64,000 nt of DNA. Origin: Qipengyuania flava (GTDB lineage: Bacteria > Pseudomonadota > Alphaproteobacteria > Sphingomonadales > Sphingomonadaceae). Every line of letters begins with the position of its first letter. Within the stretch, counting starts at the first letter, position 1. The stretch is from contig NZ_CP080410.1 of the NCBI RefSeq assembly GCF_019448255.1, positions 682,001-746,000 of the forward strand. The letters are read 5' to 3'. Below are positions 24,597 through 35,053 of this stretch, piece by piece. The translations under genes and the position numbers were made by a program. The notes under the pieces are model-generated. The model was not told the DNA's origin, made no database searches, and saw only the letters and a list, made by a program, of their open reading frames with translations.

Positions 24597-25664
24597 ATGA
24601 AGCGAGTCGGTCTGGGTGTTCTGATCGTTCTGGGCCTCGGCGCGCTTGCGCTGTTCGCCTTCCAGAAGCCAATCGGAAACGCGCTGTTCGAACGCGCGGT
24701 CGCGCAAGCTGTCGGCGTGGATCGATTGGGCGATTTCGGCGATGGCCTGCACCTCGGGCTATGCGGAACGGGCTCGCCCATGCCGAACCTCGAGCGCGCC
24801 GGGCCCTGCAACATCGTCATCGCGGGCGACCAGGTCTTCGCCGTCGACATTGGCGAGGGCGGAAACGAGGTAATCAACACGATGGGGATCAGCTCGGGAG
24901 ATCTCGACGGGCTGTTCCTCACCCACTTCCATTCCGACCATATCGACGGGCTCGGCCCGCTGATGCTGTTCCACTGGACGCGCGGCACCGCCACCGCGCC
25001 ATTGCCGGTCTATGGTCCGACCGGTGTCGAGGCCATCGTCGAAGGCTTCAACGCGGCCTATGCGACCGACGACACCTATCGCATCGCGCATCACGGAGAG
25101 GGCGTGGTCCCGGCCAGCGGTGGCGGCGGAGAAGCGCAGCCCTTCACGTTCGAGGGGGCGAGCGCAACGGTGTTCGAGAAGGACGGGCTGAGCGTCACCG
25201 CGTTCGCTGTTGACCACGACCCGGTGCGGCCGGCAGTCGGCTACCGCTTCGACTACAAGGGCCGCTCGCTTTGCATCAGCGGGGATGCGGCGAGGTCGGC
25301 CAATCTGGAAGCGGCCTGCAAGGACGTCGACATCCTCGTCCACGACGCGCTCCAGCCGGCCATGGTCGAGGAGATGCGCGCGGCCATGGAGGCACGGGGC
25401 CAGACCAACGCCGCCAAGATTTTCCACGATATCCAGGATTATCACGCCTCGCCCGAAGAGGCGGCCGAGAGCGCCAGCGCTGCGGAGGCGCGGATGCTCG
25501 TCCTCTCGCATCTCGTCCCGCCGCTGCCGATGCGATACCTCTACCCGGCCTTTCTCGGTGATGCGGAAAGCCGCTACAATGGACCGATCGTGGTTGGCGA
25601 GGACGGTATGGTGTTCACGCTCCCTCCCGGTGGCACCGCAATCGAACGCTCGCGGATGATGTAG
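24597..25664 (+). CDS. MBL-fold metallo-hydrolase with N-terminal membrane anchor
   Basis: The protein has 355 aa from ATG 24597, with GGGGAGGAG just upstream. Residues 5-22 form a hydrophobic anchor or signal (GLGVLIVLGLGALALFAF). The metal-binding motif is THFHSDHIDG, with further ligands in CISGDAARS and LSHLVPP. The layout resembles tRNase Z/RNase Z-like and lactonase-type MBL enzymes, but the membrane leader argues for a periplasmic hydrolase. It is seven bases upstream of the GST gene. Confidence 0.83.
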   Translation: MKRVGLGVLIVLGLGALALFAFQKPIGNALFERAVAQAVGVDRLGDFGDGLHLGLCGTGSPMPNLERAGPCNIVIAGDQVFAVDIGEGGNEVINTMGISSGDLDGLFLTHFHSDHIDGLGPLMLFHWTRGTATAPLPVYGPTGVEAIVEGFNAAYATDDTYRIAHHGEGVVPASGGGGEAQPFTFEGASATVFEKDGLSVTAFAVDHDPVRPAVGYRFDYKGRSLCISGDAARSANLEAACKDVDILVHDALQPAMVEEMRAAMEARGQTNAAKIFHDIQDYHASPEEAAESASAAEARMLVLSHLVPPLPMRYLYPAFLGDAESRYNGPIVVGEDGMVFTLPPGGTAIERSRMM

Positions 25665-25671
25665 GAGACGC

Positions 25672-26655
25672 ATGGTGTACACTCTCCACGGGGCGCTGGC
25701 CTCTCCCTATTCGATGAAGATGCGGGCTATCCTGCGGTATCGCCGGATCCCGCATGTCTGGTCGGTCGGCGCCAGCTCGCGCGCGGCACTTGAGCATGTG
25801 AAGGCGCCGGTGATCCCGGTTCTCGAATACCCTGACGGGGCCTTCGCCAACGATTCCACGCCGCTGATCTACGACCTGGAGGAACGGCATGGCGACCGAT
25901 CAATCGTGCCCGCCGACCCCGCGCAGGCCTTCATCGCGCACCTGCTGGAAGATTTCGCCGACGAATGGCTGACGAAGGCCATGTTCGGCTATCGCTGGCT
26001 GGAGGATATCGACCAGGAGCAGATGAGCCGCTGGCTCGCCTTCGACCTGTTCCAGGGTGGGGGGCTGGACGCCATCGACCGCTTTGCCTCCACCTTTCGC
26101 GAACGGCAGGTCGGGCGCATGGCGCTGGTCGGCTGCACGCGCGAAAACTTCGCCCTGATCGAAGCCTCCACGCGGCGCGCCCTCGTAGCGCTCGAACAGC
26201 ATGTGACCACGCGCTACTGGCTGTTCGGCACGCGGCCCTCGCTTGCCGAGTTCGGCATTTTTGGCCAGCTCTCGCAGCTCGGCGTCGATCCGACCGCACA
26301 GGCGATGATGCGTGCGGATTTCCCCTACACCTACCGCTGGCTTTCCCATGTGGACGATTGTTCGGGTGTGGAGGGCGAATGGGAATCGGGCTACCCGCCC
26401 GTAGTCCGCGCGCTGCTGGCAGAAGCGGGGCGGGTCTATGCGCCGTTCCTGCTTGCCAACGCGCGCGCTGCCGAGGCTGGGGAGAAGACCTTCCGCATGG
26501 AGGTGGACGGGCTGCCCTATGAACAGGGTACCTTCGGCTACCAAGTGAAATGCCTGCAGGCCCTGCGCCAGCGGTTCGCCGACTTGTCCGACGATGCGAA
26601 GGCAGAAGTACGCGAGCTCCTGGAGGAGAGCGGGCTGGCCGACCTCGTCGCCTGA
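25672..26655 (+). CDS. Glutathione S-transferase family protein
   Basis: The protein has 327 aa. The N-terminal thioredoxin-like part starts YTLHGALASPYSMKMRAIL and has the glutathione-binding VIPVLEYPDGAFANDSTPLI pattern. The C-terminal helical domain is longer than usual (GSTs are about 200-250 aa), with a 60-70-residue extension containing FRMEVDGLPYEQGTFGYQVKC. TAGGAG precedes the ATG by four bases, overlapping the stop of the MBL gene region, so the two are probably co-expressed. The substrate is unknown. Confidence 0.82.
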   Translation: MVYTLHGALASPYSMKMRAILRYRRIPHVWSVGASSRAALEHVKAPVIPVLEYPDGAFANDSTPLIYDLEERHGDRSIVPADPAQAFIAHLLEDFADEWLTKAMFGYRWLEDIDQEQMSRWLAFDLFQGGGLDAIDRFASTFRERQVGRMALVGCTRENFALIEASTRRALVALEQHVTTRYWLFGTRPSLAEFGIFGQLSQLGVDPTAQAMMRADFPYTYRWLSHVDDCSGVEGEWESGYPPVVRALLAEAGRVYAPFLLANARAAEAGEKTFRMEVDGLPYEQGTFGYQVKCLQALRQRFADLSDDAKAEVRELLEESGLADLVA

Positions 26656-26662
26656 GCGGGCG

Positions 26663-28450
26663 CTACAGGCGGTAGCTGCCCGCGTTGAGGCGCTCCAGCT
26701 GGTTCTTCTCGAGCGGGACGTAGGTCCCGGCCTCGGGATCGAGGAACCACACCGGATCGCTGATCTGGGAAGTATTGAAGCCTTCCTTGACCAGATCGAC
26801 CTTGCGAAACTTCATTGTCCCGGTCGTATCGGCTTCGGACTGGACGCGCAGGAATAGCGGCACAGCGTAAGGCGGCAGATGATCGTGCAGGTGAGTCGCA
26901 AGGCCATCCACCTTGAAGCTGTCGTCCACGGTCAGCGCCACCATGCCGGCGCGCCCGTCGGTGCCCGGGACTTCGACACCGTAGACATTGGCTAGACCCA
27001 CGCCTGCGTATTTGGATACCGCATCGCTGACTTCATTGGTGGCGACGTTCTCGCCCTTCCAGCGGAAGGTGTCGCCGATCCGGTCGACGAAATAGACATA
27101 GCCATCGGAATCGCGCCGCAGCAGGTCGCCAGTGCGGAACCAGCGGTCGCCCTTTTCGAACACGTCGGTGAGGATTTTCGCCTCGGTCGCCTTCTTGTCG
27201 TGATAGCCGGCAAACTCCGATGCGCCGCCATCCTCGATCTTGCCCAGCGCTTCACCCACCTCGTCATCGTCGGTGCGGATGCAGAAGCCGTCCGCACCGC
27301 GGATCGGTTCCTCCTTGTCGACGTCGAACTTCACGAAGGCGATGGGAATGCGCTTCTCCAGCCATTTGGGCATGCGCCCGATCGCGCCGATCGTTCCGTC
27401 GAAATTGAGGAAGGAGACATTGCCTTCGGTCGAGCCGTAAAACTCGTGAATGGCCGGCACGCCGAAGCGTTCGACAAAGGGAACCCACACCTCGCCGCGC
27501 ATGCCGTTGCCAAAGCCCGCTTCCAGCTCGTGCGCACGCTCCTTGGGGTGGGGCTTTGCGTTGAGCAGGTAACGGCACAGCTCGCCGATATAGACGAACT
27601 TGTTGGCCCGGTTGTCCGTTACATCGTCCCAGAAGCCCGAGGCGGAGAACTTGCGGCGCAGGATGGTAGTTGCGCCGAAGATCAGCGCGCCGCCCGCGCC
27701 CAGAAGGCCGCCGGTCGAGTGGTAGAGGGGCAGGGCGTTGTACACCCGGTCCCTGGCCGAGACCTTGCCCAGGAACAGCGCAAAGCGGGCCATGCCGCGA
27801 AGGCGCATCTGGGTGATCCGGGCCGCCTTGGGCAGGCCGGTCGTGCCCGAGGTGTAGACGAACAGCGCCGTAGCCCGCCCGTCCAGACCCGCGCGCACGT
27901 CTGCCGGCGGGCGTGTGTCCGATTGGGCGGCCAGCGCCTCTTCGAGCGCGTGGCCGGTCTTGCCGTCGAAGTCCCACAGAGCAATGTCACCCGTGAGGCC
28001 GGTCAGGACCTCTTCAACCCGCTCGGCCTGCGTCCCGCCGGCAATGATGGCCTTGCTTTCGACGATCGAAAGGCAGTGTGCGAGCCCTTCGCCCTGAAGG
28101 TTTGTGTTGATTAGTGCGCTGACCACGCCGACCTTCGAAAGGCCGAACCAAGTCGCAAGGTAATCAGGGCAGTTTTCCAGCATGAGCGCAACCGTGTCGC
28201 CCGGCTGAAGCCCTTGCGAGAGCGCCCAGTGCGCGATCCGGTTCGCCCGCTTGTCGAAATCGGCGTAGCTGAGGTCCTGCCCTTCGAACACGAAGGCGGG
28301 CTTGGCGCCCTCCCGATCGACGCTGGCCTCGATTTCGTCGGCAATCGTCACGGTGGATTCCGGCGTGAGTTCCTTCAGTGTCTTCAGGACAAGGCGAATG
28401 TCCTTCACGAAGCTGATCTCGCGCCGCGCCTTGCGCAGGAATTCCATCAT
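26663..28450 (-). CDS. Long-chain acyl-CoA synthetase (FadD6/FATP-like)
   Basis: The protein has 595 aa. The AMP-binding motif is FVYTSGTTGLPKAARITQMR, followed by IHEFYGSTEGN and DRWFRTGDLLRRDSDGY, ending with TMKFRKVDLVKEGF around the catalytic lysine. The absence of an N-terminal transporter signal and the HDHLPPYAVPLFLRV end fit the FATP/very-long-chain acyl-CoA synthetase branch. It activates fatty acids for the neighbouring acyl-CoA dehydrogenases, from which it is divergent across 178 bases. An alternative start is the next ATG, at 28447. Confidence 0.9.
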   Translation of the reverse strand: MMEFLRKARREISFVKDIRLVLKTLKELTPESTVTIADEIEASVDREGAKPAFVFEGQDLSYADFDKRANRIAHWALSQGLQPGDTVALMLENCPDYLATWFGLSKVGVVSALINTNLQGEGLAHCLSIVESKAIIAGGTQAERVEEVLTGLTGDIALWDFDGKTGHALEEALAAQSDTRPPADVRAGLDGRATALFVYTSGTTGLPKAARITQMRLRGMARFALFLGKVSARDRVYNALPLYHSTGGLLGAGGALIFGATTILRRKFSASGFWDDVTDNRANKFVYIGELCRYLLNAKPHPKERAHELEAGFGNGMRGEVWVPFVERFGVPAIHEFYGSTEGNVSFLNFDGTIGAIGRMPKWLEKRIPIAFVKFDVDKEEPIRGADGFCIRTDDDEVGEALGKIEDGGASEFAGYHDKKATEAKILTDVFEKGDRWFRTGDLLRRDSDGYVYFVDRIGDTFRWKGENVATNEVSDAVSKYAGVGLANVYGVEVPGTDGRAGMVALTVDDSFKVDGLATHLHDHLPPYAVPLFLRVQSEADTTGTMKFRKVDLVKEGFNTSQISDPVWFLDPEAGTYVPLEKNQLERLNAGSYRL

Positions 28451-28628
28451 GTGCTCGCCTCTCCCGGGGCTATGTCGATTGGCAAACGGTGCAGCTTTGT
28501 GCCGCCCGCTTCTTGTTACCCAACACTAGAGACATTGATCGGGCACCGAGGCAAGTTGCGTTTCGCAATCCGTTTGACCCGCAAGCGGCCGTTTCTATAG
28601 TCGCCCTCCAAGGGAGAGACGACGCACC

Positions 28629-29834
28629 ATGAACATCGATTTCGCACCTGAGCTGGAGGCGTTCCGCGCCGAGGTGGCCGAATTCTTCGCCACGGCTCCG
28701 ACGCCCGCCATCCGCGAAGCCGGCCGCAAGACGACCAGCGTCTTTGCCCCGTTCAAGGAATGCCAGGAATGGCACCGGATCCTGTTTGAGAAAGGCTGGG
28801 TCGCGCCCCACTGGCCGGAAGAATACGGCGGCACCGGTTGGAGCGTGGAGCAGCGCTTCATCTTCGCCGAGGAATACCGCAAGGCGGACCTCCCGCCGCT
28901 GCTGCCGCAGAGCCTTGGCATGGTGGGTCCGCTGCTGATCGATATCGGGACGCAGGAACAGAAGGAACGCTACCTGCCCGGCATCCTCAACGGCGACGAT
29001 TTCTGGGCGCAGGGCTATTCCGAACCCAACTCCGGTTCCGACCTCGCCTCGCTCAGCTGCCGCGCCGTGCCCGATGGCGATGATTACATCATCAACGGGT
29101 CCAAGATCTGGACCACCTACGCGCATCACGCGAACCGCATGTTCTTGCTCGTCCGTACAAGCACCGAGGGCAAGAAGCAGCAGGGCATCACCTTCCTGCT
29201 GCTCGACCGGGTCGATTACCCGGGCATGGAGATTCGCCCGATTATCGGCCTCGATGGCTGCCCCGAGCAGTGCGAGGTCTTCTTCGAGGATTGCCGCGTG
29301 CCGCAATCGGGCCGCGTCGGCGCGGAAAACGATGGCTGGAGCGTTGCCAAGCACCTGCTCAAGCACGAGCGCGGCGGCGGCAACGCGGCCAGCCCCACGC
29401 TAATGCGCTATTGCGAACGCGCGCGGCAGGCGGCAGCGGAAACGCTCTCGCCCTTCGGCGGCACGCTGGCGGACGATCCCGTGTTCCAGCGCGACATGGG
29501 CGAACTGGAAGCCGATATCGCTTCGCTCGCCCATTTCGAAAAGCTTGCGATCAGCGGGCACGAGATCGCCAACGATCCGGCGTTCCCGTCGATGAACAAG
29601 ACGATGAATTCCGAGCTCGTCCAGCGCGCCTCGACCATGATGGCGGAGCTTTCGGGTGTCGACGGCATGGCGCGCCAGCTCGAAGCGCTCAGGGTCGGTT
29701 CGAATGTCGAACCGCTCGGCAGCGAGTTCGACCTCATCTCGATGCCGCTCTACCTCAACAGCCGCGCGACGACGATCTACGCCGGTTCGAACGAAGTGCA
29801 ACGCGACCTGATCGCGCGGACGGTGGGGAGCTAA
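28629..29834 (+). CDS. Acyl-CoA dehydrogenase (first of a pair)
   Basis: The protein has 401 aa. Motifs include GYSEPNSGSDLASLSCRAV, WTTYAHHANRMFLLVRT, KHERGGGN and the C-terminal ATTIYAGSNEVQRDLIARTVG. The missing Glu in the usual catalytic position (GSNEVQ) is like other FadE-type subunits that pair with a second acyl-CoA dehydrogenase. GGGAGAGACGACGCACC precedes the ATG. The next gene starts five bases after its stop. I infer a heteromeric enzyme acting on an acyl-CoA with an unusual side chain. Confidence 0.9.
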   Translation: MNIDFAPELEAFRAEVAEFFATAPTPAIREAGRKTTSVFAPFKECQEWHRILFEKGWVAPHWPEEYGGTGWSVEQRFIFAEEYRKADLPPLLPQSLGMVGPLLIDIGTQEQKERYLPGILNGDDFWAQGYSEPNSGSDLASLSCRAVPDGDDYIINGSKIWTTYAHHANRMFLLVRTSTEGKKQQGITFLLLDRVDYPGMEIRPIIGLDGCPEQCEVFFEDCRVPQSGRVGAENDGWSVAKHLLKHERGGGNAASPTLMRYCERARQAAAETLSPFGGTLADDPVFQRDMGELEADIASLAHFEKLAISGHEIANDPAFPSMNKTMNSELVQRASTMMAELSGVDGMARQLEALRVGSNVEPLGSEFDLISMPLYLNSRATTIYAGSNEVQRDLIARTVGS

Positions 29835-29839
29835 GGCGC

Positions 29840-30931
29840 ATGGATTTCCGGTTTACCGACGAGCAGGAGATGCTCCGCGACGGCGTGGGCAAGTTCCTTG
29901 AGAAGAGCTACGATTTCGATACCCGCCAGAAGCTAGTGCGGTCGGACGATCCATGGTCGGCCAGCGCCTGGGAACAGTTCGCCGAATTCGGCCTTCTGGC
30001 GCTCCCCTTCAGCGAAGAACGCGGCGGGCTGGGCGGATCGGTGACCGATTGCGTCGCCTTTGCCGAACTCTTCGGCAAGCACCTCGTGGTCGAACCCTAC
30101 GCCAGCGCGATCCTTCTGGCCGGAGCCGCCCTGGCCGAGGCCGATGGCGACGCGGCCGCAGCCTGGCTCGAAAAAGCCATGTCGGGCGAGGCCGTGGTCG
30201 CTTTCGCTTATGAAGAGGGTCGCGGCACCGCTGCGCGGGATCTTATCAGCATGGTTGCAACGCCATCGGGCGACGGCTTCACGCTAAGCGGCGAAAAGCG
30301 CCTGGTGCACGCCGGCGCCGAAGCCGCGGCCATCGTCGTGGTCGCGCGCAAGGGCGAGGGCGGGCCGCTCGGTTTCTTCCTCGTCGAAGCGGGCACCAAA
30401 GGGTGCGATACGCGCCAATACACCACGGTCGACGGACGCAGCGCTGCCAATATCCGGTTCGATGGCACGCCTGCCGAAGAGCTTGTCGGCGCAGCCGATG
30501 CGATGGACGCGATACTTGCGAAGGCCGTTATCGTGCAGTGCGCCGAAGCGGTTGGCGCCATGGGCGCGCTGGTTTCGATCACGGCCGACTACGCGATGAC
30601 GCGCAAGCAGTTCGGCGTGCCGATCGCCACCTTCCAGGCCGTCGCGCACCGCCTGGCGGACATGAAGATCGCCTACACGAAGGCGCGCGCCACGCTGATC
30701 TATACAACCGCGCTGGCGGAATCGGGGCAGGCAGGCCCGCGCGACCTGGCGATCCTGAAGGGCCAGACCGGCAAGCTTGGCAAGGCGGTGGGCGAAGCCG
30801 CCATCCAGACGCACGGAGGGGTTGGCATGACCGACGAGCTGAGCGTCAGCCACTACCACAAGCGCCTGCTCGCCTGCGACGCGCAGTTCGGCGATCATTC
30901 CTACCACCTGCGCCGCGTCGGCCAGGGCTGA
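29840..30931 (+). CDS. Acyl-CoA dehydrogenase (second of a pair)
   Basis: The protein has 363 aa from ATG 29840. It starts MDFRFTDEQEMLRDGVGKFL and has YAMTRKQFGVPIATFQAVAHRLADMKI, then QTHGGVGMTDELSVSHYHKRLL at the C-terminus. The middle FAD region is shorter than in a classical enzyme, a mark of the partner subunit in two-gene acyl-CoA dehydrogenases used for steroid and bile-acid side chains. The substrate here is not determined. Convergent with the porin gene, 15 bases apart. Confidence 0.88.
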   Translation: MDFRFTDEQEMLRDGVGKFLEKSYDFDTRQKLVRSDDPWSASAWEQFAEFGLLALPFSEERGGLGGSVTDCVAFAELFGKHLVVEPYASAILLAGAALAEADGDAAAAWLEKAMSGEAVVAFAYEEGRGTAARDLISMVATPSGDGFTLSGEKRLVHAGAEAAAIVVVARKGEGGPLGFFLVEAGTKGCDTRQYTTVDGRSAANIRFDGTPAEELVGAADAMDAILAKAVIVQCAEAVGAMGALVSITADYAMTRKQFGVPIATFQAVAHRLADMKIAYTKARATLIYTTALAESGQAGPRDLAILKGQTGKLGKAVGEAAIQTHGGVGMTDELSVSHYHKRLLACDAQFGDHSYHLRRVGQG

Positions 30932-30946
30932 CGCGGCAACCGGCGG

Positions 30947-32335
30947 CTAGAACGAGTACTTCGCCGAGACCTGTACCTTCTGGAGATTGCCCGAAAGGCC
31001 GTTCTCCAGGATGCGCTTGGCGTACATGTACTCGATCCCGATATCGACCGGACGCACCGGCGAGTAGATCAGGTTTGCAAACACGTTCCAGCTTTCATCC
31101 GTCACGCCGCCGGTCGTGAGCGCGACCGGGTTGTCGGCCTTGAAATAGGAGCCGGCCAGCGTCGAGCGGAACTGGTCCGACCAGATGTGACGGAATGCGG
31201 CAAAGCCCGAATAGGTGAATATCGGATCGAGATTACCGCTCGCATCGAGCGCGGCATCGTTGACAATGTTGAGCCCGATGTAGCGCCCGAGCCCGTCGCC
31301 CACCGTGCCCATGAAACGGAAGTCGTCACGCTCGGATACGGCAATCTTGCCGGACAGGCTGAGGCCATAGCCGAAGGCGCTGTCGTTGCCGGTGCCGAAA
31401 TCATTGTCGGTGATGCGCAGCGTCCGGAAGATGCCGGCGGCGGTCACGCTGCCCCAGTCACCCGACCAGTTGTAGCGGGCCACGAAGTCGGGGACCGTAT
31501 CGTCGCCGCCGAGGACGCGCGCCCCGGTCGGCGTGGTTACAGTGGTTTCGGGCTGCTCGGCGGCCAGCATCAGCCCGTCCTTGGTATAGCGGATCATCGG
31601 CTGGCGCACGAAAACCGTGCCGGGCGTCGTGCCGATGAAGTCCAGGCTGTCGGGCAGCGCGCCGACGTTCTGGAAGGTCGACCAGGCCTGCCCGAACAGC
31701 CAGTTGTCATAGGTGATGAAGGCCTGCCTCAGGCGCGGCTGGTAGCTGTTGGAAATCCGCTCGTCGCCGTTCGGCGTGACCATGAAGTCAAGCTCGATCT
31801 GCGAATTAAGCGTATGCTCGGCGCCGACATCGGTTGCGGTCTTGAAGATCAGGCGCGACTGGCGCGCGTTGAAATCGGTGTCCCAGGCCGAGGCCTGTCC
31901 GCCGACAGGAATGGCGCCGGGAATGAGGAAGTCGCGCACGATGCTGCCGCCTGCGACCTGCCCACCACTGGTCCGCTGCGAGATTGCGTCAAACTTGACG
32001 TAGCCGGCGTAGGAGATCGTGGTGTTGCCGACCCGGAAGCCCTTGTCTTCCTGCTTCTTGGGCTCGTCGATCTGTGCGGCCAATTCGGCCTGACGCGTTT
32101 GCAGCGCGCGGGTTTCGGCCAGCGCCTGCTGCGTCGCGGCGAGCGTTTCGGCCTGCTGCGAGTCCATTTGCCCTTGCTGCGCGTCCATCCGGTCGACCAG
32201 CTGCATGACCAGCGCTTCGAGCCGGTCGAGCCGCTCCTCGACCGTCCCGTCCTGCGCCGATGCCGGTGCTGCGGCAAGGCAGGTGCCTGCCAGAAGCAGG
32301 ACCTTCGCCGTCCGCTTTGCTGCTCGTTGTGCCAT
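30947..32335 (-). CDS. DcaP-like trimeric outer-membrane porin
   Basis: The protein has 462 aa: a signal peptide ending ASAQ (about residue 28), then a coiled-coil (residues 33-90, QQ/E-rich) as in DcaP, then a beta-barrel that starts ISYAGYVKFDAI and ends in VQVSAKYSF, the aromatic C-terminus recognised by the BAM complex. DcaP-type porins pass dicarboxylates and other anions. The gene shares a 143-base divergent promoter region with acs, so joint regulation by CrbR is plausible but unproven. Confidence 0.85.
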   Translation of the reverse strand: MAQRAAKRTAKVLLLAGTCLAAAPASAQDGTVEERLDRLEALVMQLVDRMDAQQGQMDSQQAETLAATQQALAETRALQTRQAELAAQIDEPKKQEDKGFRVGNTTISYAGYVKFDAISQRTSGGQVAGGSIVRDFLIPGAIPVGGQASAWDTDFNARQSRLIFKTATDVGAEHTLNSQIELDFMVTPNGDERISNSYQPRLRQAFITYDNWLFGQAWSTFQNVGALPDSLDFIGTTPGTVFVRQPMIRYTKDGLMLAAEQPETTVTTPTGARVLGGDDTVPDFVARYNWSGDWGSVTAAGIFRTLRITDNDFGTGNDSAFGYGLSLSGKIAVSERDDFRFMGTVGDGLGRYIGLNIVNDAALDASGNLDPIFTYSGFAAFRHIWSDQFRSTLAGSYFKADNPVALTTGGVTDESWNVFANLIYSPVRPVDIGIEYMYAKRILENGLSGNLQKVQVSAKYSF

Positions 32336-32411
32336 TCCAACCTCCCTCGTCGTCCTTTTCCCGGGAGTATGCGTGGCAAGCGCCGGCCTTGGGTATGGGC
32401 GGATGGTCGTA

Positions 32412-32423
32412 AGACCTTGGTCT
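32412..32423. promoter_or_regulatory. AGACC-TT-GGTCT palindrome in the dcaP-acs divergent region
   Basis: A perfect 5-base inverted repeat, AGACC/GGTCT with a two-base centre, lies 56 bases upstream of the acs start and 76 bases from the porin start. It is the only clear short palindrome in this 143-base region, so it is a candidate operator for the neighbouring CrbR regulator. That is an inference; no published CrbR motif is used here. Confidence 0.35.
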
Positions 32424-32478
32424 GAAAGCGCGGACGGGGGTCGCCCTGCTATCTGGAGTCGCGAAAGGGAGACGACCC

Positions 32479-34413
<1,935 letters not shown>

Positions 34414-34417
34414 CGAT

Positions 34418-35053
34418 ATGGCCGAGCGCATTATCATCGCCGACGACCACCCGCTCTTCCGCACGGCGCTGAGCCACGCGGTCGGCAAGGTGTGGCCGGA
34501 TGCCGAGATTGTCGAAGCATCCAGCGCCGCCGAGGCGAGGGCCGAAGTCAAACGCGGCGCCGAGGCGCTGCTGCTCGATCTGCATATGGAGGATTCGCAC
34601 GGTCTCAGCGCGCTAATGGACTTCCGCCAGGATTTCCCGGCGTTGCCGGTCGCCATCGTGTCGGCAAGCGAGGAGCCGCGTGTCTACGATGCGGCCAGCC
34701 AGCTAGGCGCGGCGGCCTTCATACCGAAGTCTGCCAGCCTCGAGCTTATGCGCGAGGCGCTCGCCTGCGTGCGCGAAGGAGACGGCTGGTTTCCCGAGAG
34801 CGACGGCACCACCGATGACGATCTCGCGCGGATCGCAAGCCTGACGCCTGCCCAGCGCCGCATTCTGGGTCAGTTGAGCGAAGGCCTGCTCAACAAGCAG
34901 GTCGCCTACGAGCTCGACATCAGCGAGGCGACCGTGAAGGCGCATATCACGGCGATCTTCCGCAAACTTGGCGTAGTGAACCGCACGCAGGCGGTGTTGC
35001 TGGCCGGAAAGCTCGACGTCGCTCAGGACGTGGCGGACCCCGCAGCGGGCTGA
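34418..35053 (+). CDS. crbR: LuxR-type response regulator of the acetate switch (CrbR-like)
   Basis: The protein has 211 aa. The receiver domain has the acidic pair ADDHP at residues 8-12 and the phospho-accepting Asp54 in LLLDLHMED. The C-terminal LuxR-type HTH (about residues 140-197) reads LTPAQRRILGQLSEGLLNKQVAYELDISEATVKAH and beyond. CrbR-type regulators activate acs in response to the CrbS kinase, which is the next gene on the opposite strand. The last 31 bases of this gene overlap the 3' end of crbS tail to tail. Confidence 0.85.
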   Translation: MAERIIIADDHPLFRTALSHAVGKVWPDAEIVEASSAAEARAEVKRGAEALLLDLHMEDSHGLSALMDFRQDFPALPVAIVSASEEPRVYDAASQLGAAAFIPKSASLELMREALACVREGDGWFPESDGTTDDDLARIASLTPAQRRILGQLSEGLLNKQVAYELDISEATVKAHITAIFRKLGVVNRTQAVLLAGKLDVAQDVADPAAG

